Part shown: one piece after another, positions 8,985 through 17,950 of the stretch
How positions within the stretch are numbered: position 1 is the first letter of the stretch
Layout of the letters: every line of letters starts with the position of its first letter
NCBI GenBank assembly: GCA_945946745.1
Contig: CAMEWZ010000002.1
Location: forward strand, 1-37,805
DNA: 37,805 bases
From: an uncultured Clostridia bacterium
Lineage (GTDB): Bacteria > Bacillota > Clostridia > Oscillospirales > Oscillospiraceae
Direction: 5' to 3'
Translations under genes and position numbers: made by a program
The notes under the pieces: generated by a model
Database searches by the model: none
The model's input: only the letters and a program-made list of their open reading frames with translations
Told to the model about the DNA's origin: nothing

Positions 8985-9753
8985 GGAAAACGGCATCCGG
9001 TATTTTCTGGACGCGGGCACCTTCCTGGGGGCTGTCCGGCATGGGGGCTTCATCCCCTGGGATGATGATATGGACATCGGAATGCTGCGCTCCGATTATG
9101 AGAAATTCTGCCGCATCGCGCCGGAGAAGCTGAAGAAGGAATACTGCCTGCAAACCTGGTATACCGAGCCAAATTACGGCCTGCCCTTCGGCAAGGTGAT
9201 GAAGCGGGGCACAGTGTATTTGGAGAGCAAAAAAACCCGCCGCCTCCAGGAAAACGGCTTCTATGTGGATATTTTCCCTTTCGACGACGTACCCACTTCG
9301 GAGGAGGGGCGCAAAGACCTGGCCAGGCGGCTGCTGCAAATTTACCGGGTTCGGTTGATGAAATGCGGCTACAAGCCCTGGATGGAGGAGGATCGGATTC
9401 TCTGGAAAAAGCGGCTTGGGTATGTATATTACCAGATCCGGGCGCTGTTCGCCGCCAAAAAGGAGTTGGCCCGGGCCTATGATGCCCTGGCGGAATCCAT
9501 CCCGGAAACGGGCCTTGTCTGCGAACAGAGTGCCATGACGGCGCCGATGTACTTTGAACGGAGCTGGTGCGAGGAGCTGGCGATGTACTCCTTTGAAGGA
9601 GTCGCCTTCCCCGGCCCCAAGGAATATGACAAATTCCTCACCGCCATGTATGGCGATTATATGCGCCTTCCCCCGGAAAATGAGCGGGAAAACCGCCATC
9701 AGATTGTCCAGATTGATTTCGGCACGGAAACCCAAAAGGAAGAGACCAAATGA
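8911..9753 (+). CDS. LicD family protein (phosphocholine/phospho-alditol transferase-like)
   Basis: GIRYFLDAGTFLGAVRHGGFIPWDDDMDIGMLRSDYEKF is the diagnostic LicD/FKTN motif. ATG 8911 preferred over GTG 8905 (RBS GGAGGAAAGGAG at 8891-8902). Confidence 0.93.
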   Translation: MEQALLRRVQLTQLEIAKEIKRVCEENGIRYFLDAGTFLGAVRHGGFIPWDDDMDIGMLRSDYEKFCRIAPEKLKKEYCLQTWYTEPNYGLPFGKVMKRGTVYLESKKTRRLQENGFYVDIFPFDDVPTSEEGRKDLARRLLQIYRVRLMKCGYKPWMEEDRILWKKRLGYVYYQIRALFAAKKELARAYDALAESIPETGLVCEQSAMTAPMYFERSWCEELAMYSFEGVAFPGPKEYDKFLTAMYGDYMRLPPENERENRHQIVQIDFGTETQKEETK

Positions 9754-10850
9754 AGCGAGTTCTGTTTTTGACCAATTACCCATCCCCCTACCGGGTGCAC
9801 TTTTTTGACGAGCTGGGAAAAAGCCTGGATGTGACGGTGCTCTATTCCGACCAGGTGGCGGACATTACCCACCGGGATCCAAAGTGGTTCGAGGCGGGCG
9901 AGGGGGGCTTTCACCCGGTGCAGCTGCGGAAAACCGCTGCCTTCCGGGAGGAAAACCTGTGCCTGGATGTGCTGCCCTGGCTGAAAAAGCCCTTTGACCA
10001 TATTGTCATCTGCGGCTACGCCTCGCCGACGGCGATGCTGGCCATGGCCTGGCTGCGGCTGCACCGGGTGCCCTTTTACATGGAAGTGGATGGCGGCCTG
10101 ATCCGGGAGGACAGCGCGGCCAAATACCGCTTCAAGCGGCTGCTGGTCAGCGGCGCTACCTACTGGCTCAGCAGCGGCCCCAAAACCACGGACTATCTTG
10201 TCCATTATGGAGCCAAGGAAGAAGCCGTGCGGACATATCCCTTCACCTCTCTCTGGGAACGGGACATTCTGCCCCAAATTCCCACCCTGGAGGAAAAACA
10301 GTCCCTTCGCCGGAAGCTGGGGATGATGGAGAACCAAATTGTCCTGTATGTGGGCCGGTTTACCCGGGCCAAGGGCATGGATGCCCTGCTGGAGGCGTCT
10401 ACCACCCTGGATTCGGATACCGGCGTTTATTTCGTAGGCGGTGAGCCGGAGAAGGCTCATCTGCGTTTCTGCGAGAGCCAGGGGTTGTCCAATGTCCACT
10501 TTGTGGGCTTTCGGAGGAAGGAACAGCTGACTGATTATTACAAAGCAGCAGATCTGCTGGTGCTGCCCACGGAAAGCGATGTTTGGGGCCTGGTGATCAA
10601 TGAGGCCATGGCCTGCGGCCTGCCGGTGGTTACCACGGATCGATGCGTGGCCGGGTTGGAGCTGGTGGAGGACGGTGTCAACGGCTATCTGGTGCCGGTG
10701 AATGACCGGGAGGCCCTGGCGGAGAAGCTCCAGCTGGTTCTCAGCGCCGATTACCGGGAGATGGGAGAGCGGTCTTTGGAGAAGATCCGCCCATATACCC
10801 TGGAAAATATGGCAAAATCCCATGTGGAAATCTTTGAAAATGAGGGCTGA
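9750..10850 (+). CDS. Glycosyltransferase family 4
   Basis: FLTNYPSPYRVHFFDELGK, VLYVGRFTRAKGMDALLEA, PTESDVWGLVINEAMACGLPVVTTDRCVAGLELVEDGVNGYLV. Confidence 0.9.
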   Translation: MKRVLFLTNYPSPYRVHFFDELGKSLDVTVLYSDQVADITHRDPKWFEAGEGGFHPVQLRKTAAFREENLCLDVLPWLKKPFDHIVICGYASPTAMLAMAWLRLHRVPFYMEVDGGLIREDSAAKYRFKRLLVSGATYWLSSGPKTTDYLVHYGAKEEAVRTYPFTSLWERDILPQIPTLEEKQSLRRKLGMMENQIVLYVGRFTRAKGMDALLEASTTLDSDTGVYFVGGEPEKAHLRFCESQGLSNVHFVGFRRKEQLTDYYKAADLLVLPTESDVWGLVINEAMACGLPVVTTDRCVAGLELVEDGVNGYLVPVNDREALAEKLQLVLSADYREMGERSLEKIRPYTLENMAKSHVEIFENEG

Positions 10851-10853
10851 ACC

Positions 10854-12020
10854 ATGCACATCCTCTACGCGGTGACCACCTGCTCCAACCGAACCTACCG
10901 GCGGCTGTTTGCGAAAGTGGCGGTCAAACCGGCCTTTCAATCCCAGAAATACCACCGCCTGCTCATTGAGGGCCTGGCGACGAACAGCAGGGTGGACGTG
11001 ATTGCCAACCCGCCGGTGAACCGCGCGGTGCTGGATCAAGCCTTTATCCGTCTTTCTCGGGAGGAGGAGGGGGGCGCCTGCTACCATAACCTGCCCGCCA
11101 TCCGTAATCCTCTGTTGAAAGCGGCCTGGGTGGGACTGGGAACCTTCTTTCAGATTCTTCGCTTGGCGGATCGGGATTCCGCGGTGGTGGTGGACGGACT
11201 GAACCGGGTCACCGCTCTGGCGGGAATGTTGGCGGCCCGACTGCGGCGGATACCTTGCGTAGGCATTGTGACGGATCTGCCGGACATGCTGGGTGGCGGC
11301 GGCTTTTCCAAAAAGCTTGCCAATTTCGTCATTGACCATTGTAGCGCCTATGTATTTTTAACCCAGGCCATGAATGGGCGTCTGAATCCAACGGGAAAGC
11401 CGTATGTCATTTTGGAGGGCCACGCCGACATTGCCATGGAGAAGCGCACGCCCTCTTTGGAGAAAAAGCAGCATCCCCGTGTGTGCCTGTATGCCGGGGG
11501 CGTCAGCCGGCAGTACGGCCTGGCCAATTTGGTGGAGGGCTTCCGCCTGGCGAACCTGCCGGATACCGAGCTGCATATCTACGGCCCCGGAGACTATGTG
11601 GAGGAATTAAAGACGGTGGCGGCGGAGGACAGCCGGGTAAAATACGGCGGGATGCTGCTGAACACCGAGATCGTGGACAAGGAGATGGAGGCCACGCTGC
11701 TGGTCAATCCCCGGCCCACATCGGAAGAATTTGTGAAGTATTCCTTCCCCTCCAAAACCATGGAGTACATGTCCACCGGAACGCCGGTGCTGACCACGGT
11801 GCTGCCGGGAATGCCGGAGGAATACCATTCCTATGTGAATTTGATCCGGGAGGAAACGCCCCAGGGCATTGCCCGTGCGCTGCGGGAGACCCTGGAGCGC
11901 AGCGACGAGGCGCTGCTGGAGCAGGGAATGGCGGCGAGAAGCTTTGTGCTGACCCAAAAGGACAATGTGACCCAAGCGGGTAAAATTCTGGAAATGCTGA
12001 CTAGGATGCAAAGGAAGTGA
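10854..12020 (+). CDS. Glycosyltransferase (GT4-like)
   Basis: CLYAGGVSRQYGLANLVEGFRLANLPDTELHIYGPGDYVEEL...VNPRPTSEEFVKYSFPSKTMEYMSTGTPVLTTVLPGMPEEY, a GT-B C-terminal domain. Confidence 0.85.
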   Translation: MHILYAVTTCSNRTYRRLFAKVAVKPAFQSQKYHRLLIEGLATNSRVDVIANPPVNRAVLDQAFIRLSREEEGGACYHNLPAIRNPLLKAAWVGLGTFFQILRLADRDSAVVVDGLNRVTALAGMLAARLRRIPCVGIVTDLPDMLGGGGFSKKLANFVIDHCSAYVFLTQAMNGRLNPTGKPYVILEGHADIAMEKRTPSLEKKQHPRVCLYAGGVSRQYGLANLVEGFRLANLPDTELHIYGPGDYVEELKTVAAEDSRVKYGGMLLNTEIVDKEMEATLLVNPRPTSEEFVKYSFPSKTMEYMSTGTPVLTTVLPGMPEEYHSYVNLIREETPQGIARALRETLERSDEALLEQGMAARSFVLTQKDNVTQAGKILEMLTRMQRK

Positions 12021-12026
12021 CAAACC

Positions 12027-13295
12027 ATGCGGCTGCTGTGGCTGTGCAATACCGCCCCCGGGGTGGTGTGTTCTCATATCAGCGGAAAGCCCACCGGCGG
12101 GGTGAACTGGGTGGATCATGTCCTCAGCGGCCTGCGCCGCCAGGGCCTCACCATCCGGATCTTGTTCCGGGGGGAGGGCGGCAGCGCGCAGCTGGATGAC
12201 GGCTGCGGCTATGCCGCCTTTTCGGAGCCTTTGCCACACCGGTATTACCCGGAGCTGGAGAAACGATTCCGGGCGGAAATCCGTTCCTTTCAACCGGATG
12301 TGATCCACAGCTGGGGCCTGGAATATGGCCATACCCTGGCCATGGTGAACGCTGCCCAGGCGGAGGGAAAGCTGCCCTGCATGGCGGCCAGCATCCAGGG
12401 CCTGTGCGGCTTCATTGCCCGGCATTACGCCGAGGGCATTCCGGAGCGGGTGCAGCGAAGCGCCACCTTTCGGGATTTTGTCCGCCGGGACAATATTCGG
12501 CAGCAGCGGGAAAAGTATGTGCTGCGGGGCCGGATGGAGGCCCAGGCCATGAAAATGCTGAGCCACGTCATTGGCCGCACCGACTGGGATCGGGCCTGCG
12601 CGAAAACATGGAATCCGGACATTGTCTATCATTTCTGTGGGGAAACCCTGCGGGAGCCTTTTTACCAGGGGCAGTGGCGCTATGATGCCTGCCGTCCCCA
12701 CCGGATTTTCGCCTCCAGCTGCGAATACCCGGTGAAGGGGTTCCACTATCTGCTGGAAGCCTTTTCGGAGGTGCTGAAAACCTACCCGGACGCTACGCTG
12801 GCCGTCCCCGGAAGAAGCTTTCTTTCCGGCGGGGCCCAGGCCCGTCTTCGTCGGGGCAGTTATGAAAAGTATCTGGAAACCCTGGCAAAACAATGGAATT
12901 TGACGGATAAAATCGAATTTCTGGGGGATCTCAGCGGGGAGGAGATGAAGGCGGCTTATGTAAGCGCCAACGTCTTTGTCCTGCCCTCCACCATAGAGAA
13001 TTCCCCTAACTCCCTGGGGGAGGCCATGCTGCTGGGGGTTCCTTGCGTAGCCAGTGACGTAGGCGGTGTGTCCAGCCTCATGCGCCACGGCAGCGAGGGC
13101 CGGATTTACCAGTCAACCGCTCCCTATATGCTGGCATATCATATCCAGACGCTGTTTGCCATGGGGCCGGAGGCGGCATCCCTGGGCCAGGCGGCCCGCG
13201 CCCACGCCCAGGTGACCCATGATCCGGAACGGAATCTGGAGACCCTGTTGGCGATTTATGGGGAGCTTGCCGGGGGAGGGAACTGCCATGGGTAA
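12027..13295 (+). CDS. Glycosyltransferase family 4
   Basis: CNTAPGVVCSHISGKPTGGVNWVDHVLSGL, VFVLPSTIENSPNSLGEAMLLGVPCVASDVGGVSSL. Confidence 0.88.
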   Translation: MRLLWLCNTAPGVVCSHISGKPTGGVNWVDHVLSGLRRQGLTIRILFRGEGGSAQLDDGCGYAAFSEPLPHRYYPELEKRFRAEIRSFQPDVIHSWGLEYGHTLAMVNAAQAEGKLPCMAASIQGLCGFIARHYAEGIPERVQRSATFRDFVRRDNIRQQREKYVLRGRMEAQAMKMLSHVIGRTDWDRACAKTWNPDIVYHFCGETLREPFYQGQWRYDACRPHRIFASSCEYPVKGFHYLLEAFSEVLKTYPDATLAVPGRSFLSGGAQARLRRGSYEKYLETLAKQWNLTDKIEFLGDLSGEEMKAAYVSANVFVLPSTIENSPNSLGEAMLLGVPCVASDVGGVSSLMRHGSEGRIYQSTAPYMLAYHIQTLFAMGPEAASLGQAARAHAQVTHDPERNLETLLAIYGELAGGGNCHG

Positions 13296-14274
13296 GCGCT
13301 TGAGTGTCATTGTGCCGGTTTATAACGTGGCGGCGTATCTGAGCCGGTGCGTGGATTCCTTGTTGGAGCAAAAGGACGTGGAGCTGGAAATTTTGCTGGT
13401 AGACGACGGCTCCACGGACGCATCCGGCAGTATCTGCGATGGCTACGCGGCCCGGGATTCCCGGGTGAGGGTCATCCACAAGGAAAACGGCGGCTTGAGC
13501 ATCGCCCGGAACGCGGGCCTGGACGCGGCGGAGGGGGAGTATCTGACCTTCGTGGACAGCGATGATTATGTGGAGCCGGATTCCTATGGCCCCATGCTGG
13601 CGCTGGCGGAGCGCTGGGGCGCAAGGCTGGTGTGCGGCGGCCGGTATGACGTGGATGGCAATACCGGTGAAAAAACGGTGGGCTTGTGTCCCGAAAAAAC
13701 CGAGCGGATTTCCGGGGAGGAGCTGGCGGGCAGGATTTTTCTGTGGGATGGCTGCGATTCCAGCGCCTGTGACAAGCTTTACCACCGCTCCCTGTTTGAT
13801 GCCATCCGCTACCCGGAGGGCCGGGTCTGCGAGGATGTGCCGGTAACCTACCGGCTTGTGCTGAAGGCAGAGTGGGTTGTGCTTTGGAATCGGCCCTATT
13901 ATCACTACTACCACCGGCCGGGGAGCATCACCACGGCGGAGGTGTCGGAAAAGACCCTCCATTTTTCCCAGCATACGGCGGCGATTTACGAGGATATTCG
14001 GAAAAATCACCCGAATATCGAACCACAGGCCCGCTTTTTGCGGGTAAAGTCCCTGTCCCATCTAATGCTTCTGCTGGGTCAGGCGGAGCCGGAAAAACGG
14101 CGGCAGTTTGCCGGAGAATACCGGCAGGCCCGGAGAAACTTAAGCCGCCACACGGCTTTTTTCCTAAGCAGTCCCTATTTCGACCGGAAGGAACGGCTGC
14201 GGGATCTGCTGCTGGTGCTGGGCTTGTACCGCTTTGTGCGTCCGTTCTTTCACAAAGAGGCGCAAAGCCTGTAA
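13288..14274 (+). CDS. Glycosyltransferase family 2
   Basis: RLSVIVPVYNVAAYLSRCVDSLLEQ...LLVDDGSTDASGSICDGYAARDSRVRVIHKENGGLSIARNAGLD...FVDSDDYVEP. Start reassigned to ATG 13288 (8-nt overlap with the upstream CDS). Confidence 0.92.
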   Translation: MGKRLSVIVPVYNVAAYLSRCVDSLLEQKDVELEILLVDDGSTDASGSICDGYAARDSRVRVIHKENGGLSIARNAGLDAAEGEYLTFVDSDDYVEPDSYGPMLALAERWGARLVCGGRYDVDGNTGEKTVGLCPEKTERISGEELAGRIFLWDGCDSSACDKLYHRSLFDAIRYPEGRVCEDVPVTYRLVLKAEWVVLWNRPYYHYYHRPGSITTAEVSEKTLHFSQHTAAIYEDIRKNHPNIEPQARFLRVKSLSHLMLLLGQAEPEKRRQFAGEYRQARRNLSRHTAFFLSSPYFDRKERLRDLLLVLGLYRFVRPFFHKEAQSL

Positions 14275-14304
14275 GGAATCTTCCATTTTTTCACTGGAGT
14301 TACC

Positions 14305-15693
14305 ATGAAACGACAGAACCGAGTTGCTTTTTTTAATATTTTGAGCACCTTGCTGCTGCGGGGCATCTCGTTTATCACCATGCCGCTGTTCACCCGGCTG
14401 CTGGGAGACAGCGGCTATGGCGTGACCCAGATCTACAATACCTGGGTTAGTGTGCTGGCCATCGTGTTCACCCTGCAAACCCAGGGAACCCTGGTCAACG
14501 CCCGGGTAGAGTACCCGGAGGAGGAGCAGGCGCAGTACCAGTCCGCGGTTATGGGCTTGTCGCTGCTGCTGTTTTTGACTTGTGCCGCGGCGGTGCTGTG
14601 CTTCCTCGGCCCGGTTTCCGCGGCGCTGAAGCTGGATCGGCTGCTGATCGTGCTGATGCTGCTTCAGGCCTTTGGCACCTACTGCGTCAATTTCCTGAAC
14701 ATGAAGTTCGTCTATGAGTTCAAGGCGGGCCGGAACATGGTGCTGTCCCTGGTGGTCACCCTGGTGACCCTGGGGCTTTCCCTGGCGTTGATTCTGCCCA
14801 TGCCCCAGGAGCAGCGGTATTACGGCAGAATCGTGGCTATTGCCGCGACCTATAGTGTACTGGGCATTCCTGCCTGCATCTACATTCTGGCGAAGGGAAA
14901 GACGCTGGTTCACCGGGAGTATTGGAAATTCTGCGTTGGCTTGGCCATTCCGGTGGTATTTTATAACCTGTCGGATCTGATCCTGGGCCAGAGTGATAAG
15001 GTCATGGTGCAGCAGATGCTGGATGACGCCCGGGCGGGCCGGTATTCCGCGGCGCTGACCTTTGGCGGCGTGATGTTTACCATTTTCGGGGCGCTGAACA
15101 ATACCTGGTGCCCCTTCTTTTTTGAGGACATGAAGCAGGGGGATCGGGAGCAGGTTCGGCAGAAGGCGAAGAACTTTCTGGAGCTGTTTACCGTGCTGTC
15201 CATGGGCTTTGTTCTGCTGGTGACGGAGGTTTACCATGTGGTGGTGGATCAAACCTTCTGGGATGGAACGATGCTGATTCCCATTTTTGTATCCAGTTAT
15301 TTCTTGAATTTTCTGTGTACCTTCCCCATTAACTATGAGTACTACCGCAAGCGCACCAAGGCGGTGGCTGTGGTGACCATTGGCGCTTCCCTGCTGAATC
15401 TGGGGCTGAATTATGTGCTGATCCGCTGGATGGGCATGGCGGGGGCGGCAGTGGCCACCATGCTGTCCCACGGAATCCAGCTGGGAACGCACCATGTTTA
15501 CACCCGGTATTTCCTGGGAAAAGCGGATTATCCCTTCGGCTTGGGTCTGTGGGGGAAATACGCGCTGGCTTATTTTGCCGTTGTGGCGCTGGTGCTGCTG
15601 GGGCAGGACGCGGCGCTGCTGCGCTGGTGCCTGGGCGGCGCCATCGGTGTATGGGAGCTGCTGCGCATCCGGAAACGGCGGGTATTGATTTGA
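14305..15693 (+). CDS. Oligosaccharide flippase, Wzx/MATE-like polysaccharide transporter
   Basis: MKRQNRVAFFNILSTLLLRGISFITMPLFTRLLGDSGYGVTQIYNTWVSVL is a typical N-terminus of polysaccharide biosynthesis (RfbX/Wzx) proteins. ~12 hydrophobic segments follow. Confidence 0.9.
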   Translation: MKRQNRVAFFNILSTLLLRGISFITMPLFTRLLGDSGYGVTQIYNTWVSVLAIVFTLQTQGTLVNARVEYPEEEQAQYQSAVMGLSLLLFLTCAAAVLCFLGPVSAALKLDRLLIVLMLLQAFGTYCVNFLNMKFVYEFKAGRNMVLSLVVTLVTLGLSLALILPMPQEQRYYGRIVAIAATYSVLGIPACIYILAKGKTLVHREYWKFCVGLAIPVVFYNLSDLILGQSDKVMVQQMLDDARAGRYSAALTFGGVMFTIFGALNNTWCPFFFEDMKQGDREQVRQKAKNFLELFTVLSMGFVLLVTEVYHVVVDQTFWDGTMLIPIFVSSYFLNFLCTFPINYEYYRKRTKAVAVVTIGASLLNLGLNYVLIRWMGMAGAAVATMLSHGIQLGTHHVYTRYFLGKADYPFGLGLWGKYALAYFAVVALVLLGQDAALLRWCLGGAIGVWELLRIRKRRVLI

Positions 15694-15698
15694 CGGCA

Positions 15699-15733
15699 GG
15701 CGGTCGGGCAAAAAGCCCGGCCGCCTTTGCTTT
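15699..15733 (+). terminator. Rho-independent terminator after the flippase gene
   Basis: GGCGGTCGGGC-AAAAA-GCCCGGCCGCC (11-bp stem with one G-U wobble, 5-nt loop) followed by TTTGCTTT. Starts 5 nt after the stop codon. Confidence 0.85.
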
Positions 15734-15739
15734 CCAGGG

Positions 15740-15768
15740 TTGCAATCAAATGGGAAATGGTGTATAAT
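15740..15768 (+). promoter_or_regulatory. Sigma-A-type promoter driving the second half of the cluster
   Basis: -35 TTGCAA (15740-15745), 17-bp spacer, -10 TATAAT (15763-15768), directly downstream of a terminator and ~59 bp before ATG 15827. Confidence 0.78.
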
Positions 15769-15826
15769 ACCGTTGGATTTGTGTCCATTTTTGACGGAAC
15801 GACTTGCTGGCTTTGGGGGATTTGCT

Positions 15827-16963
15827 ATGGAAAAAAAGAAGGTTTTGTTTGTGGCTACGGTGGTCAAAACGCATATCATGCAATTCCATCTCCCCTATCT
15901 GAAGATGTTCCAGGAAATGGGCTGGGAAACGGCGGTTGCTGCCCGGAATGATTACGAAGATCCGGCGGACTGCCAGATTCCCCACTGCGACCGGTATTTT
16001 GACATTCCCTTTGAACGGCTGCCCTGGAAGAAGGGTAACTTGCGGGCCTACCGGATGCTCAAAGCCATTATCGACCAGGAACACTATGACTTGATTCACT
16101 GCCACACACCGGTGGGGGCCATGATCGCCCGCCTGGCGGCCCGGGCTGCGCGGAGGAAGGGGACGAAGGTCATCTATACCGCCCACGGCTTCCACTTTTT
16201 CCAGGGTGCGCCGGTAGCCAACTGGCTGCTGTTTTATCCTGTGGAGTGGGCGTTGTCCTTCTGCACGGATGTGCTCATCACCATCAACCAGGAGGATTAT
16301 ACCCGGGCGAAGGGGCATCTGCACGCAAAGCGGGTGGAATATGTGCCCGGGGTGGGCATCGATACGGCCCGTTTTCGGGAGAATCCGGTTGACCGCTGGG
16401 AAAAGCGCCGGGAGCTGGGCTGTGCCGACGGGGATTTTTTGATTCTGACCGTGGCGGAAATGACCGCCAACAAAAATCACATCACCATTTTAAAGGCGTT
16501 GGCGCTTTTGAAAAACGAGCCGATGTTTGCAAACCTGCACTATTGGATCTGCGGACGGGGAGAGACCTGGCAGTCGCTGGAAAACAGCGCCAGAGAGCTG
16601 GGGATTGCGTCCCATGTCCACTTCCTGGGCTACCGGAATGACGCCCCGGAGCTGTATCCCTGCTGTGACCTGTTCGCGTTTATGCCCTACCGGGAGGGCT
16701 TGCCTGTGGCCTTGATGGAGGCCATGGCCAGCGGAGCACCCATTGTGTGCACCCGGATTCGAGGCAACCGGGATCTGATTGCCGACGGCGTTTCCGGTGT
16801 GTTCGTGGAGAATTCTCCCCAGGCCCTGGCGGAGGCCATCCGCGCCCTCTATGCCGATCCCCAGCGGCGGGAAGCACTGGGACGGGGCGCGAGGGAGGCC
16901 GTCCAGGCATTCGATGCCGAGGCGGTGTACCGGCAGATGAAGGAAATTTATTTGAGCGTATAA
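15827..16963 (+). CDS. Glycosyltransferase family 4 (EpsD-like)
   Basis: KKVLFVATVVKTHIMQFHLPYLKMFQEMGWETAVAARNDYE, DLIHCHTPVGAMIARLAARAARRKGTKVIYTAHGFHFFQGAP, YREGLPVALMEAMASGAPIVCTRIRGNRDLI. Start reassigned from 15740 to ATG 15827. Confidence 0.92.
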   Translation: MEKKKVLFVATVVKTHIMQFHLPYLKMFQEMGWETAVAARNDYEDPADCQIPHCDRYFDIPFERLPWKKGNLRAYRMLKAIIDQEHYDLIHCHTPVGAMIARLAARAARRKGTKVIYTAHGFHFFQGAPVANWLLFYPVEWALSFCTDVLITINQEDYTRAKGHLHAKRVEYVPGVGIDTARFRENPVDRWEKRRELGCADGDFLILTVAEMTANKNHITILKALALLKNEPMFANLHYWICGRGETWQSLENSARELGIASHVHFLGYRNDAPELYPCCDLFAFMPYREGLPVALMEAMASGAPIVCTRIRGNRDLIADGVSGVFVENSPQALAEAIRALYADPQRREALGRGAREAVQAFDAEAVYRQMKEIYLSV

Positions 16964-16975
16964 GGAGGCTGGCAC

Positions 16976-17950
16976 ATGGGCGGAACCTTGATCGTATCCC
17001 TGGATTTTGAACTGTTTTGGGGAATGCTGGACAAGTGCGCGCTGGCGGATTACCAGGAAAATGTCCTAGGGGGCCGGGCGGCGATTCCCAAAATGCTGGA
17101 GCTGTTTCAAAAATACGGCATTCACGCCACTTGGGCGGCGGTGGGGTTCCTGTTTGGGGAGGATTACCGACAGCTTTCCTCCTTTTTTCCGGCGGAGGCC
17201 CAGCGGCCGACCTATGACAATCCCAAGCTGAATCCCTATGGCGTTTTTTCCGGAATCGGTGATAACGAGGAAAGTGCGCCCTGCTTCTATGCGCCGTCCC
17301 TGCTGCGGCAGATTGCCGCGGCGCCGGGGCAGGAGATTGGCAGCCACACCTTTTCCCACTATTACTGCCGGGAGAAGGGCCAGACGGTGGAGCAGTTCCG
17401 GGCGGACATGCTGGCGGCCCAGGCGGTTGCCCAGGCACAGGGCTACGCGCTGACCTCGGTGATCCTGCCCCGGAACCAGTGCGAGCCGGAATATACCCAG
17501 GTTCTCCGGGAGTGCGGCTTTACCGCCTACCGGGATGAGGAAAATGACTGGATTCACGAAAAAATCAAGTTCCGTCCCCTGCTGCGGGCGCTGCGGCTGG
17601 CGGATGTGTACCTTCCGCTGACGGGTCAAGGCGGTTACCGGCCCCAAAATGAGGATGGCATCTGGAATCTGACGGGTTCCCGGATGTACAAGCCGATTTT
17701 TGGCCCGCTGCGGTTTTTGGAAAACGGGAAGCTGCGCCGGATCAAGCGCCAGATGCGCTACGCGGCGGAGCATGATCTGACCTTCCATCTGTGGTGGCAC
17801 CCGCACAATGTGGGCGTCAAAACAGAGGCACATCTAAAACAGCTGGAGGAGATTTTTGCGTATTTCCGGCAGCTGCAGCAGACCTACGGGATGCGCAGCC
17901 TGAATATGGGCGAAGCCGTCCAAATGCTGGAAAAGGAGGCCGCCCGATGA
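16976..17950 (+). CDS. Polysaccharide deacetylase family protein (NodB/CE4-like), no obvious signal peptide
   Basis: LIVSLDFELFWG, GIHATWAAVGFLFGE, EIGSHTFSHYYC (H-S/T-x-x-H metal motif), LTFHLWWHPHN. Confidence 0.88.
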   Translation: MGGTLIVSLDFELFWGMLDKCALADYQENVLGGRAAIPKMLELFQKYGIHATWAAVGFLFGEDYRQLSSFFPAEAQRPTYDNPKLNPYGVFSGIGDNEESAPCFYAPSLLRQIAAAPGQEIGSHTFSHYYCREKGQTVEQFRADMLAAQAVAQAQGYALTSVILPRNQCEPEYTQVLRECGFTAYRDEENDWIHEKIKFRPLLRALRLADVYLPLTGQGGYRPQNEDGIWNLTGSRMYKPIFGPLRFLENGKLRRIKRQMRYAAEHDLTFHLWWHPHNVGVKTEAHLKQLEEIFAYFRQLQQTYGMRSLNMGEAVQMLEKEAAR

